The notes under the pieces were generated by a model. The model did no database searches and had not been told where the DNA came from. It saw only the letters and a program-made list of their open reading frames with translations. Shown here one piece after another: positions 1-7,150 of a DNA stretch of 34,927 nucleotides. Each line of letters opens with the position of its first letter. Position 1 is the first letter of the stretch. The translations under genes and the position numbers were made by a program. Origin of the DNA: CABQCM01 sp965145485 (lineage in GTDB: Bacteria > Bacillota > Clostridia > Oscillospirales > Acutalibacteraceae). Location: NCBI GenBank assembly GCA_965145485.1, contig CBCTCU010000030.1, positions 1 through 34,927 of the forward strand, in the 5' to 3' direction.

Positions 1-159
1 ATTCCTACACCCGGGGCTTTTTTGTGCTGTCTGCACAATCTGGGGCGGTTCAAACTACAACAGGAGGGATTTTTTACCGCCAAACACCGGCGCACAAAGG
101 TGCATTCACCCGCACCCCGCAATCCGGCCGGTCGGCAAAAGCGCCTCGGTTGGAAAAGT

Positions 160-2040
160 CTACGAGCCGTAGTACTGCGCCTGCGCGTTCCACAATTCAT
201 AGTACTTTCCATTCTCATCCATCGACAGCTTCTCGTGGCTTCCCCTTTGGATCAGCCGGCCCTCGTGGAAAACCGCAATGTCGTTGCAAAACCGGCAGGA
301 AGAAAGCCGGTGGCTGATATAAACGGCGGATTTGTCACCCACGATGTCGTTGAAATTGCGGTAAACCTCCGACTCCGCAACCGGGTCGAGGGCCGCCGTC
401 GGCTCGTCGAGGATGATAAAGGGGGCGTCCTTGTACAGGGTCCGGGCGAGGGCGATCTTCTGCGCCTCACCCCCGGAGATATCCACGCCGGTTTTGCTGA
501 AATGCTTATAAAGGTAGGTGTCGAGCCCATCCTCCATGGTATCCAGCCGCTCTCCAAACCCCGCTTTGCGCAAGCAGGTCTCGGCCAGCGCCGCATCGTA
601 CTCCACCTTGGCGCTCACATTCTGGCCGAGGGTAAACGCAAACAGCTTGAAATCCTGAAACACGACCGAGAATAAGGCCAAATAATCTAGGTAGTTGTAT
701 TCGCGGATATCAACGCCATTGAGCAATATCACCCCCTCGGTCGGATCGTAAAGACGGCAAAGCAGCTTGATGAAGGTCGTTTTCCCGCTGCCGTTTTCCC
801 CGACAACGGCCATACGTTCCCCCGCCCGGAAGGTCATATTGACGTGTTGGAGCGCATACTGCTCGCTGCCCGGATACCGAAAGGAGACGTCTTTGAATTC
901 GATCTCATACCCCTCCCCTTCCTGCTTGCGAACCGGACGATCGCCCATATGCATAGTGTTGGGGATATCCAGAAATTCAAAAATCAGCTTTAAAAAGGAG
1001 GCGTTGTTTCTCATGTCGCCGGCAGTCCCGATCAGGGACGAGACGCTGCCCGACAATTTCGTGACAGAAGCAATATACTGCGTCACAGAGCCGATTCCAA
1101 AAGCGCCGGCCCAGGCCTTCAGGCAGACAAAAACATAAACAAACCCCGTAAAGACGACCGATACGGCGGCCGACGCTGCGTTATACAGCCCGATCGGACC
1201 CTTGGCGTATCGGGAAAAAAGGCCTTTCGATCCAAAGACGTCCGTTTTGTCGCTGTTGTATTTATCGCAGAGGATATCCTGCCGGTATATGCGCATATCC
1301 GGCGCGTATTCCTGACGGTAGCCAAGCCAGCCGAAAAAGCCGAACAAACGGTTACCCAAACGATGCGAGCCGGCCTGGCGGGCCCAATAGCTGTTTGCCT
1401 TGGTGGACAGCACCGGCGAAAGGTAGGTAACGGCGAGCATCGCAAGAATCACAGCCAGGACAAACAGGGGGTTGTTGAGCACCGTCCAGTTCCCCGCGCT
1501 TTCGTCAACGGGCTGCAAAAAGAGCGTCACCGTAAGCGCTACGCCGCCAAGCAGGGTAAAAATGGCCGAAAGGATGGCCTCGTAATTTCCAATCACCCGA
1601 AAAAGTCCCCACCCGCCGCCGTTTTGATTCTGCTGGATGGTCGAAAGCTTGTCGTGGGTCTTGGCGTCGTCGATGCTGATAAAATCCATGTCCAGCATCT
1701 TTCTGGACAGGATCTGCTTCACCTGAAAATACATCCCGCTGCATTGCGTATCCCTCCACCTGACCAAAAAGGCGGATATCAGGGAAATGGCAGCCGACGA
1801 AATCAGGATCATCCAAACCAGCCCGGCCAGGGTTTCGGGGTTTCGGCCGGTGGAAAGCTCCTCAATGAGCATGGCCGAAAGAACAATGCCGACATAAGGC
1901 GTCAGCGCCTCCCAAACTACGCACAGCAGCCGCGACACCAACATCTGAGGACATTGCTTCCAGATAAGACACAACGCCTTCTGGTTGATGACATAGGCCT
2001 CTTTCCAGGAGAGGGGATTTTTATCCTTGCCTTTCTTCAT
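160..2040 (-). CDS. ABC transporter, fused permease/ATPase (second gene of exporter pair)
   Basis: A 626-residue half-transporter that should pair with the product of the upstream gene in the cytoplasmic membrane as a heterodimeric exporter. The first ~330 residues hold several hydrophobic helices (ABC transmembrane type 1). The ATPase domain follows, with Walker A (GENGSGKTT, about 414-422), the signature SGGEAQ (about 522), Walker B with its catalytic Glu (IILDEPTAALDP, about 544) and an H-loop YISHRLSS. All ATPase motifs look intact. I chose the ATG at 2040, preceded by GAGAGGAGG, over a longer reading frame that begins inside the upstream gene. The start overlaps the end of the upstream gene by 20 bases, so the two are translationally coupled. 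The cargo cannot be told from sequence; peptides, lipids or drugs are all possible. Confidence 0.9.
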   Translation of the reverse strand: MKKGKDKNPLSWKEAYVINQKALCLIWKQCPQMLVSRLLCVVWEALTPYVGIVLSAMLIEELSTGRNPETLAGLVWMILISSAAISLISAFLVRWRDTQCSGMYFQVKQILSRKMLDMDFISIDDAKTHDKLSTIQQNQNGGGWGLFRVIGNYEAILSAIFTLLGGVALTVTLFLQPVDESAGNWTVLNNPLFVLAVILAMLAVTYLSPVLSTKANSYWARQAGSHRLGNRLFGFFGWLGYRQEYAPDMRIYRQDILCDKYNSDKTDVFGSKGLFSRYAKGPIGLYNAASAAVSVVFTGFVYVFVCLKAWAGAFGIGSVTQYIASVTKLSGSVSSLIGTAGDMRNNASFLKLIFEFLDIPNTMHMGDRPVRKQEGEGYEIEFKDVSFRYPGSEQYALQHVNMTFRAGERMAVVGENGSGKTTFIKLLCRLYDPTEGVILLNGVDIREYNYLDYLALFSVVFQDFKLFAFTLGQNVSAKVEYDAALAETCLRKAGFGERLDTMEDGLDTYLYKHFSKTGVDISGGEAQKIALARTLYKDAPFIILDEPTAALDPVAESEVYRNFNDIVGDKSAVYISHRLSSCRFCNDIAVFHEGRLIQRGSHEKLSMDENGKYYELWNAQAQYYGS

Positions 2041-3871
2041 TGCCGGGGGCCTCCTCTCGGTAATACTGGCTCTGCACTTCAAACAGCTCGGCGTATCTTC
2101 CGCCAAGGGCAATCAGCGCATCGTGGGTGCCCTCCTCGGTCACACGGTTGTTCTCAATGAGGATGATTCTGTCGCAAAACCGGGTGGAGGCGAGGCGGTG
2201 TGATATGTATATCGAGGATTTTCCCATGGTCATTTCGCCGTATTTCTCATACATGTGTGCCTCCGCAATCGGGTCGAGGGCCGCCGTCGGCTCATCCAGT
2301 ATCACAATCGGGGCGTCTTTATACAGCGCCCTTGCCAGCATGAGGCGCTGGGTCTCACCCCCGGAAAGCAGGACGGCGTTTTCATAAACTGTGCGGTTCA
2401 AATAGGTATCAAAGCCGTCCGGCAAAGAGGTGATCTTGTCGAGCAGGCCGGCCTGGCCGGCGCAGGCTTTCACCTTGTCCATATCGATGCCGTCCTCGCT
2501 CTGGGCGATGTTGGTCGCTATGGTGCCGGCCAGCAAGGAAAAATCCTGAAAAACGGCCGAGAACAGCTTGTAATAATCGCGCCGGTTGTACTCTTTGATA
2601 TCCCTGCCGTTGAGCAGCACCCGCCCCTCGGTGGGATCGTAAAAGCCGCATATCAGCTTGACCAGCGTGGTTTTCCCCGCGCCGTTGAGGCCGACGACCG
2701 CCAGCTTCTCGCCCGGACGGAGGGTAAGGTTGATCTTTTCGAGCGTCAGCTTCTCGCTGTGCGGATAGCGAAACGATACGTTTTCCAGCCTGATTTCATA
2801 GGGGGTATCCCGATCCGGCTTGAAAGGCTCCCCACTCTCAAAGTCAAAGGGCTCGGGATATTCCAGGCATTCCCTTACCGTCGAGATATCCAGGCTCTGG
2901 CGATGCAGCGTCGTTAAATCGCCGAGTATCCCTGAAATCCAGGTTGTAAAACCGCCCACTGCCGAAAAATACAGCAAAAACTCCGAGGCGCTCAGCCCGT
3001 TGGTCAAAACCAGATGCAGCAGATAGGCATAGGCAATCCCGTTGCGGGCAAAAGCGAGGATGAGGTCGGCGATCCTGCCCCAGATAGATACGTTATTGGC
3101 CTTCTTATGAAAGCCCATATACGCATTCATGGCCTTGGCGCCAAGCTCTTCCAGCCACGGGCGCATATGAAAGAGCCGAATGTCCTTGGCCGCGGCAAAA
3201 TCTTCCGTCCTACCGGCGATGTACCACATTTGATTTTCGTAATCGGCAACCTCCTCCCGGTGCCGGTAGTCGTACCCGTGCACATACCTGGTGACACCAT
3301 ACCCGACCAGGGTGGTCGCTATGATCACGAGGAGCAGCCACCCATCGAGGGAGAAGAGCAGCAGCAAATACAGGATAAACCCGAGGAGGTTGCTGGTCAG
3401 GCTGGTCAGCGTGTTCCACACCGCTTCGGTGGCCTGGTTGTTGGAGCAGGCCGCTTCGCTTGCTTTGGCGCACAGCTTTTGAAATTTTTCGTCGCTGACG
3501 TTGGGATAGGACGTGGTTGCCGCCTTGCGGTTGAGCGCGCCGATGATGGCGCAGCGCACCTGCACCCTGCCGAACAGCGTGTTTGCGCCAAGATAGGACG
3601 AGGCTGCGGCACACAGCATCAGCAGCCCGACAAAGATCACGATGATGGCAATCAGCTCGTACACGGGCACGCGGTTTTCCACGGCGGATAGGATGGAGGG
3701 GGTGATGTAGAGGTTCACCAGGCTGTTTACCACGGAGATCAGGGCTAACAACAGGGCCAAAACCAGAACCTTTTTCTCTTTTTCACGCCATGCCAGCGAG
3801 ATCATGTATGCGGAATTCTGCCACATATTATATTTGGGCTTTGCCTTTTCTTTCGATGCCGTCTTCCGCAT
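2021..3871 (-). CDS. ABC transporter, fused permease/ATPase (first gene of exporter pair)
   Basis: A 616-residue half-transporter, partner of the gene that overlaps its 3' end. Hydrophobic helices occupy about residues 35-320. The nucleotide-binding domain has Walker A (GLNGAGKTT, about 394-402), the signature LSGGETQ, Walker B IVILDEPTAALDP with the catalytic Glu, and the H-loop YISHRLAS. Both halves of the pair therefore look catalytically complete, unlike many heterodimeric exporters with one degenerate site. The start is the ATG at 3871, with AGAGGGGGGA just upstream; in-frame ATGs further upstream fall in the promoter region and lack a binding site. The sigma-like gene upstream has the same orientation but is separated by a terminator and ~680 bases, so it is probably not in the same transcript. 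Confidence 0.9.
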   Translation of the reverse strand: MRKTASKEKAKPKYNMWQNSAYMISLAWREKEKKVLVLALLLALISVVNSLVNLYITPSILSAVENRVPVYELIAIIVIFVGLLMLCAAASSYLGANTLFGRVQVRCAIIGALNRKAATTSYPNVSDEKFQKLCAKASEAACSNNQATEAVWNTLTSLTSNLLGFILYLLLLFSLDGWLLLVIIATTLVGYGVTRYVHGYDYRHREEVADYENQMWYIAGRTEDFAAAKDIRLFHMRPWLEELGAKAMNAYMGFHKKANNVSIWGRIADLILAFARNGIAYAYLLHLVLTNGLSASEFLLYFSAVGGFTTWISGILGDLTTLHRQSLDISTVRECLEYPEPFDFESGEPFKPDRDTPYEIRLENVSFRYPHSEKLTLEKINLTLRPGEKLAVVGLNGAGKTTLVKLICGFYDPTEGRVLLNGRDIKEYNRRDYYKLFSAVFQDFSLLAGTIATNIAQSEDGIDMDKVKACAGQAGLLDKITSLPDGFDTYLNRTVYENAVLLSGGETQRLMLARALYKDAPIVILDEPTAALDPIAEAHMYEKYGEMTMGKSSIYISHRLASTRFCDRIILIENNRVTEEGTHDALIALGGRYAELFEVQSQYYREEAPGNEERQG

Positions 3872-3902
3872 GGTATCCCCCCCTCTATTTTCCATTTGTT
3901 TT

Positions 3903-3917
3903 TGATACATAGTATCA
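3903..3917. promoter_or_regulatory. Palindromic operator candidate over the -10 box
   Basis: TGATAC-ATA-GTATCA is a perfect 6-3-6 inverted repeat covering the -10 hexamer of the ABC operon promoter. A repressor bound here would block polymerase. Operators of this kind are common in front of exporter genes controlled by GntR-, PadR- or MarR-type regulators, but no such regulator gene is visible in the window. Confidence 0.5.
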
Positions 3918-3937
3918 GAAAATATCGTAAATTGCAA
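3909..3937 (-). promoter_or_regulatory. Promoter of the ABC exporter operon
   Basis: On the minus strand a -35 box TTGCAA (3932-3937) is followed by a 17-base spacer and a -10 box TACTAT (3909-3914). It lies about 38 bases upstream of the start at 3871, in a locally AT-rich stretch. The fit to a sigma-A promoter is good; transcription itself is inferred. Confidence 0.7.
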
Positions 3938-4420
3938 TAAGAAATTCTTAATTTCGCATAATTTTAAATAAAATATTACGGCATGAAACGTGAAAAATGC
4001 ATAATTTCACTCGATGTTCGCGCTATATTCGCTGCATAAGGGGTATCGTGAACGCCCTTACACCGCCCGGTTTACCGGCTGCTTGCCACAAACCAGTACC
4101 GCACAAAATTAAGCTGCGTCGTCATAATCCAATGCTTCCCGGCAAACGCCACTTCGGCTTTTTTTAACCAGACCATCCCGGTTGCACAAAATCAAACGCC
4201 TTAAAAACTTTGGAAGGATAGTTTTGAGACCTTTCGCCGCTATCAAAGGGTTGCGAAAAAGATGCCTGTGAGAACTCTGGCCGTGGACTCAAGCCCACAA
4301 AAAGCCGCTGCAAGCCCAAGCGTTGCGGGTTCAGTGACAAACGGGCGGCAAAGGCGGGGCTTTTCGCACAAAGGAGGAGCTTGGAAGCGGGCGGACGGAT
4401 TTTTTTGTCAAAGGCAAAAA
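3938..4420. other. Intergenic stretch without a recognisable gene
   Basis: About 480 bases between the ABC promoter and the terminator after the sigma-like gene. The part next to the promoter is AT-rich. The part from about 4340 to 4420 (purine-rich AAAGGAGGAG, then T-rich and A-rich runs) resembles the sequence beside the tRNA-Gln terminator at 6855-6905. Short reading frames here have no convincing start site or family resemblance. Confidence 0.6.
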
Positions 4421-4452
4421 AGAAGCCGGAGCAAAGCAAGCTATGCTCCGGC
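4410..4452 (-). terminator. Intrinsic terminator after the sigma-like gene
   Basis: Stem arms 4425-4433 (GCCGGAGCA) and 4444-4452 (TGCTCCGGC) form a 9-bp perfect hairpin, and the loop can pair further (AGC with GCT). Read on the minus strand it is followed by TTCTTTTTTGCC. It sits about 100 bases beyond the stop at 4551. Its stem resembles that of the tRNA-Gln terminator at 6906-6933. Confidence 0.7.
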
Positions 4453-4550
4453 GTGGCAAACGGCTATAAAAAAGATATTCTGGCGATTTCTGATAGATTG
4501 GAACTCTCGTGCCGGTCGGCCACTGATTTTGTCCGTCTGCTTTCGGTTTT

Positions 4551-6188
4551 TCAAGCGTTTGCCTTTTCGGTGTCCAACGGCAGCGCATCGGCAAATAAAA
4601 TTAAATTGGACGTGATTTTTTCTCGATCGGTCAAAGCATGAAATGTGCCGTTCCCGTAAAGGATATCCATCACCATCAGCGCGACTACATTGCTGATAAA
4701 TCCCCCTGCAGCACAGCTGAAAACAAGATCCCGCATTTGCGGCGGATAATCGAGGGCAATGGTTTGCGCATATTCAAAGGCATAATCCGCAAACTGCTTT
4801 TTAAAATTTTCATCAAGCTGCGGAATCTTATCAAAAAAATCTTCGGCTTTTCCCTTGACTACCATAATATTAACCTGATTGTTGTCAGAAATAAACTGTC
4901 TCTCCCGGAGCCGTTTGAATTTGTCTGCATTTACAAGGTCATCCGCAATTGCGCCCGTCATGAATTCGTAAAGGTATTCATAATCCGACGTCAGATTATT
5001 TTCCCATCCGCCCTTGCGCGAAGAGTATCTGCTGTCTATAGACCATGAACAGACGGGATACTTTTCAGAGTAACGCCTCATATTACCGCAAGTCTCCATG
5101 GGAGGGAGCTGCAGGGTGGGGACATAGTCCTTGTCAACCTGCGTGCTTTCTATTTCGATATCAACAATATAATCCCCCCCATCCGTTGTTTTGATGTAGT
5201 AAGGGGACAGATCCTTTTTTACATCCAAATGACACTTGTTGGCCACGCCGTAAAAAATCGCTGCCGCCTCCAAAAGTTCACGATTTCCGCTTGGAATATA
5301 TACCTCATGGACATCGGAAATTGCTTGCCTGACAGAGTGAGCATAACCCTCTGCGAGCAGCCGGGCTATTTCAAGCTGCTTTTTCAGCTTGTTCTCCTGT
5401 TTTTCAAGCGAATACGTCGGCGGGTCAAATTTTACGTAAGTGGTAAATTTGCCGCCGGCTTTTCGTACCAAAAAGCCGTTGCTTTCCAACAGATCGATCT
5501 TATCTTCGATAAAAACAGGGGTAACGCCCAATTCTTCTGCTATTTCTTCCTTTGTTCTGGGAGCGTAATATACGCTGTAAACGATATTCAGATTTAAGTT
5601 GTCGTTCAGATAAAATTCCGGCCCTCCGTTTGATCCAGGCTTTCCGTTATGGCCCATACAGGTTGCCTTAATCGGCTTCATTCCGAGCTTTCCTATCTTT
5701 CTTTCCATGACAAATCCCTCCCTTAATTCATGACGCGCTTGGTTCAGATGCCATTTTACCGTACCGATCGGGATCCCGCGCTGTTTGGAAATACTTGCAA
5801 TGGATTGGTTTTCGTAATAGTATGCATAAACAATTTCACGGCGCGTTTTGGTAAGGAACGCAATTTCCCGGCGCAACCGCAAGAATTCTTCCTTCTTATC
5901 CTCAAAGTCATAAGTGTCTTCCACAGGCAGGAGAATTCCGTCAATGGAAACGCCCTGATGCTTTTTCACGGACGCGACATATTTGGAGTAGGTGTATTCA
6001 CTGATGCGCCAAATATAGCCTTCCAAGTTGTATATGTCTTTTGCTTTGATTAAAGATTCATACAACTCTTCCACAATAGTAGCGCAAATCTCCTCCGCTT
6101 CCGCATAAGAAAAAGCTTTTTTCATGGCAAATCCATAGAGCTTAGGAAAATATTCCGTGATTATTTCATCCGTTTTTTGCTTATCCAT
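4551..6188 (-). CDS. Sigma-70-family protein with large C-terminal extension
   Basis: A 545-residue protein. Residues ~1-75 resemble sigma region 2 (YFPKLYGFAMKKAFSYAEAE, then GYIWRISEYTYSKYV). Residues ~108-155 resemble the region 4 helix-turn-helix, ending IPIGTVKWHLNQARHELREG. A second winged-helix-like segment (~197-255, EEIAEELGVTPVFIEDKIDLL) follows, then about 290 residues I do not recognise. ECF-type sigma factors are usually under 200 residues, so this is a fusion, perhaps a one-component regulator whose tail senses a signal. The ATG at 6188 has GGAG nine bases upstream; an in-frame TTG at 6194 lies too close to that site. The gene is clearly more AT-rich than its neighbours, a possible sign of transfer. 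No anti-sigma gene is adjacent. The target promoters are unknown. Confidence 0.8.
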   Translation of the reverse strand: MDKQKTDEIITEYFPKLYGFAMKKAFSYAEAEEICATIVEELYESLIKAKDIYNLEGYIWRISEYTYSKYVASVKKHQGVSIDGILLPVEDTYDFEDKKEEFLRLRREIAFLTKTRREIVYAYYYENQSIASISKQRGIPIGTVKWHLNQARHELREGFVMERKIGKLGMKPIKATCMGHNGKPGSNGGPEFYLNDNLNLNIVYSVYYAPRTKEEIAEELGVTPVFIEDKIDLLESNGFLVRKAGGKFTTYVKFDPPTYSLEKQENKLKKQLEIARLLAEGYAHSVRQAISDVHEVYIPSGNRELLEAAAIFYGVANKCHLDVKKDLSPYYIKTTDGGDYIVDIEIESTQVDKDYVPTLQLPPMETCGNMRRYSEKYPVCSWSIDSRYSSRKGGWENNLTSDYEYLYEFMTGAIADDLVNADKFKRLRERQFISDNNQVNIMVVKGKAEDFFDKIPQLDENFKKQFADYAFEYAQTIALDYPPQMRDLVFSCAAGGFISNVVALMVMDILYGNGTFHALTDREKITSNLILFADALPLDTEKANA

Positions 6189-6291
6189 ACGCAATTACTC
6201 CGGTACCGTTTGACCATATAGTGGCAATGCAATTGGAAAGGTTGGCAATGTTTGAAACAATATTTTCAATGAATCGGACGTCTCTTTTCTA

Positions 6292-6318
6292 TTGCACCAG
6301 TATATCATATTTTATACT
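6292..6318 (+). promoter_or_regulatory. Possible promoter of the 36-codon reading frame
   Basis: TTGCAC (6292-6297) and TATACT (6313-6318) are 15 bases apart, about 40 bases upstream of the small reading frame at 6358. The spacer is shorter than ideal, so support is moderate. Confidence 0.35.
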
Positions 6319-6357
6319 ACGCTGCCATTTTCGATAAAAGCAGAGGAGGCAAACCGC

Positions 6358-6468
6358 ATGCAGCTTGTCGGCGTCAGCATCGCTCAATTTTTCCAGAGCA
6401 CATATCTCTCAGGACAATTCTGTCATAGAAATCGATCATCCATGCCCGCAGCGTATCACAATAGATAA
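6358..6468 (+). CDS. Possible 36-residue small protein
   Basis: An ATG at 6358 with GAGGAGGC at good spacing opens a 36-codon frame (begins MQLVGVSIAQFFQS) that stops at 6468, exactly at the base of a strong terminator hairpin. A possible promoter lies upstream. Promoter, binding site, frame and terminator together look like a compact transcription unit, which is why it is listed. I do not recognise the protein; it has no clear membrane segment and a basic C-terminal part. It could instead be a small RNA or a gene remnant. Confidence 0.3.
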   Translation: MQLVGVSIAQFFQSTYLSGQFCHRNRSSMPAAYHNR

Positions 6469-6502
6469 AAAAGTCGACTGTTTTACAACAGTCGGCTTTT
6501 TT
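6467..6502. terminator. Bidirectional intrinsic terminator
   Basis: Stem arms 6473-6482 and 6487-6496 (GTCGACTGTT / AACAGTCGGC, with one G-T pair) around a 4-base loop, flanked by A6 on the left and T6 on the right. It can stop transcription in both directions. Confidence 0.75.
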
Positions 6503-6571
6503 CCATACTGTAAGGCGGAGATAAAAAGAATCCCTAATATTGTTTGCACAAATTTGAACCCTCGCGCATCC

Positions 6572-6658
6572 CGCCAAAAGTTGGTAGCGCAGCGAAGGCC
6601 TCATGCCCGCGTTTACAAGGGCATAGTCGCAGCCAGCGTGACTTTTTGCGGAAAGGAG
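6572..6658. repeat. Repeat copy 1 (R1)
   Basis: Resembles 6775-6864. Shared blocks run in the same order: CGC(C)AAAAG-TTGGTAG, GCG-TTTACAAG, then CGTGACTTTTTGCGGAAA and a GGAG run. Each copy is followed by a hairpin that ends in CCGACGTGG. Function unknown. Confidence 0.6.
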
Positions 6659-6688
6659 AAATGACAGAGCAGTATGAGAAGTCCCCGG

Positions 6689-6736
6689 CCGAATGGCCGG
6701 GGATTTTGAATGGAGCGTAGTCCATTCCGACGTGGG
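6689..6736. repeat. Paired hairpins after repeat copy 1
   Basis: Two inverted repeats follow each other: CCCCGGCC-GAAT-GGCCGGGG with ATTTTG to its right, then GAATGGA-GCGTAG-TCCATTC, ending in CGACGTGG. The last eight bases match those that end the hairpin next to tRNA-Gln. They may be terminators left from a neighbouring RNA gene. Confidence 0.4.
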
Positions 6737-6774
6737 GGGGTGAGACAAAAAGGATCGGCGCCGGCAGGCGCAGC

Positions 6775-6864
6775 CGCAAAAGCTTGGTAGAGAGCCAATC
6801 GGCGTGAAAACGGCGCGTTTACAAGCCGTTAGCTGATGCGAACGTGACTTTTTGCGGAAAAGGA
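6775..6864. repeat. Repeat copy 2 (R2)
   Basis: Second copy of the element at 6572-6658, about 204 bases downstream in the same orientation. The CGTGACTTTTTGCGGAAA block is identical and the flanks are diverged. A fainter relative lies at about 4340-4455. Confidence 0.6.
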
Positions 6865-6893
6865 GGCGCAAGGGAGCGGTTGGATGATTTTCT

Positions 6894-6933
6894 TTGAAAA
6901 AGAAAGTCGGAGCAAAGCGTACTTTGCTCCGAC
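6894..6933 (-). terminator. Intrinsic terminator of tRNA-Gln
   Basis: A 12-bp perfect stem (arms 6906-6917 and 6922-6933, GTCGGAGCAAAG / CTTTGCTCCGAC) with a 4-base loop begins one base beyond the CCA end of the tRNA. On the minus strand it is followed by TTTCTTTTTC. Confidence 0.85.
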
Positions 6934-6934
6934 G

Positions 6935-7008
6935 TGGCAGCGGAAGAAGGATTCGAACCCTCACAAACAGAGTCAGAGTCTGTCGTGCTACCCTTACACA
7001 ATTCCGCT
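6935..7008 (-). tRNA. tRNA-Gln (anticodon CUG)
   Basis: A 74-base cloverleaf on the minus strand with encoded CCA. Acceptor AGCGGAA pairs with TTCCGCT, the discriminator is G, and CCA occupies 6935-6937. The anticodon stem ACAGA/TCTGT carries the loop CTCTGAC, giving anticodon CTG (reads CAG codons). The T-arm is GAGGG-TTCGAAT-CCTTC. Promoter and terminator flank it tightly, so it is a single-gene unit. Confidence 0.95.
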
Positions 7009-7023
7009 ATAACAAGCCTTTTT

Positions 7024-7051
7024 ATTATATCCCGATTTTGCAAAAAGTCAA
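7024..7051 (-). promoter_or_regulatory. Promoter of tRNA-Gln
   Basis: On the minus strand TTGACT (7046-7051), a 16-base spacer and a consensus TATAAT (7024-7029) lie about 16 bases upstream of the mature tRNA 5' end. Confidence 0.85.
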
Positions 7052-7076
7052 GAGGTTTTCCAAAATTTTTTCGATG

Positions 7077-7124
7077 AAAGGGGGATCGGCCGCCATCGCA
7101 CGGATGAGCGGCCATCCCCCTTTT
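7077..7124. terminator. Bidirectional terminator after the dockerin gene P1
   Basis: AAAGGGGGAT plus GGCCGC pairs with GCGGCC plus ATCCCCCTTTT, with a single bulged C and a 14-base loop. It lies about 30 bases beyond the minus-strand stop at 7151; A and T runs on the two sides let it work in either direction. Confidence 0.75.
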
Positions 7125-7150
7125 CTTAAATGAAGGCCGAAAGAAGCCCG

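Noticed and set aside
1..22. CCCGGGG followed by TTTTTT at the left edge, like half a terminator
   Set aside because: The partner arm would lie outside the window, so it cannot be confirmed.
4460..4540. tRNA-like T-loop and CCA in the minus strand
   Set aside because: No matching acceptor stem or anticodon arm; overlaps the region right after the sigma-like gene.
6374..6964. 196-codon minus-strand frame running through the tRNA-Gln gene
   Set aside because: Its first residues are translated from the tRNA itself, a common artefact, and it crosses a terminator and repeats.
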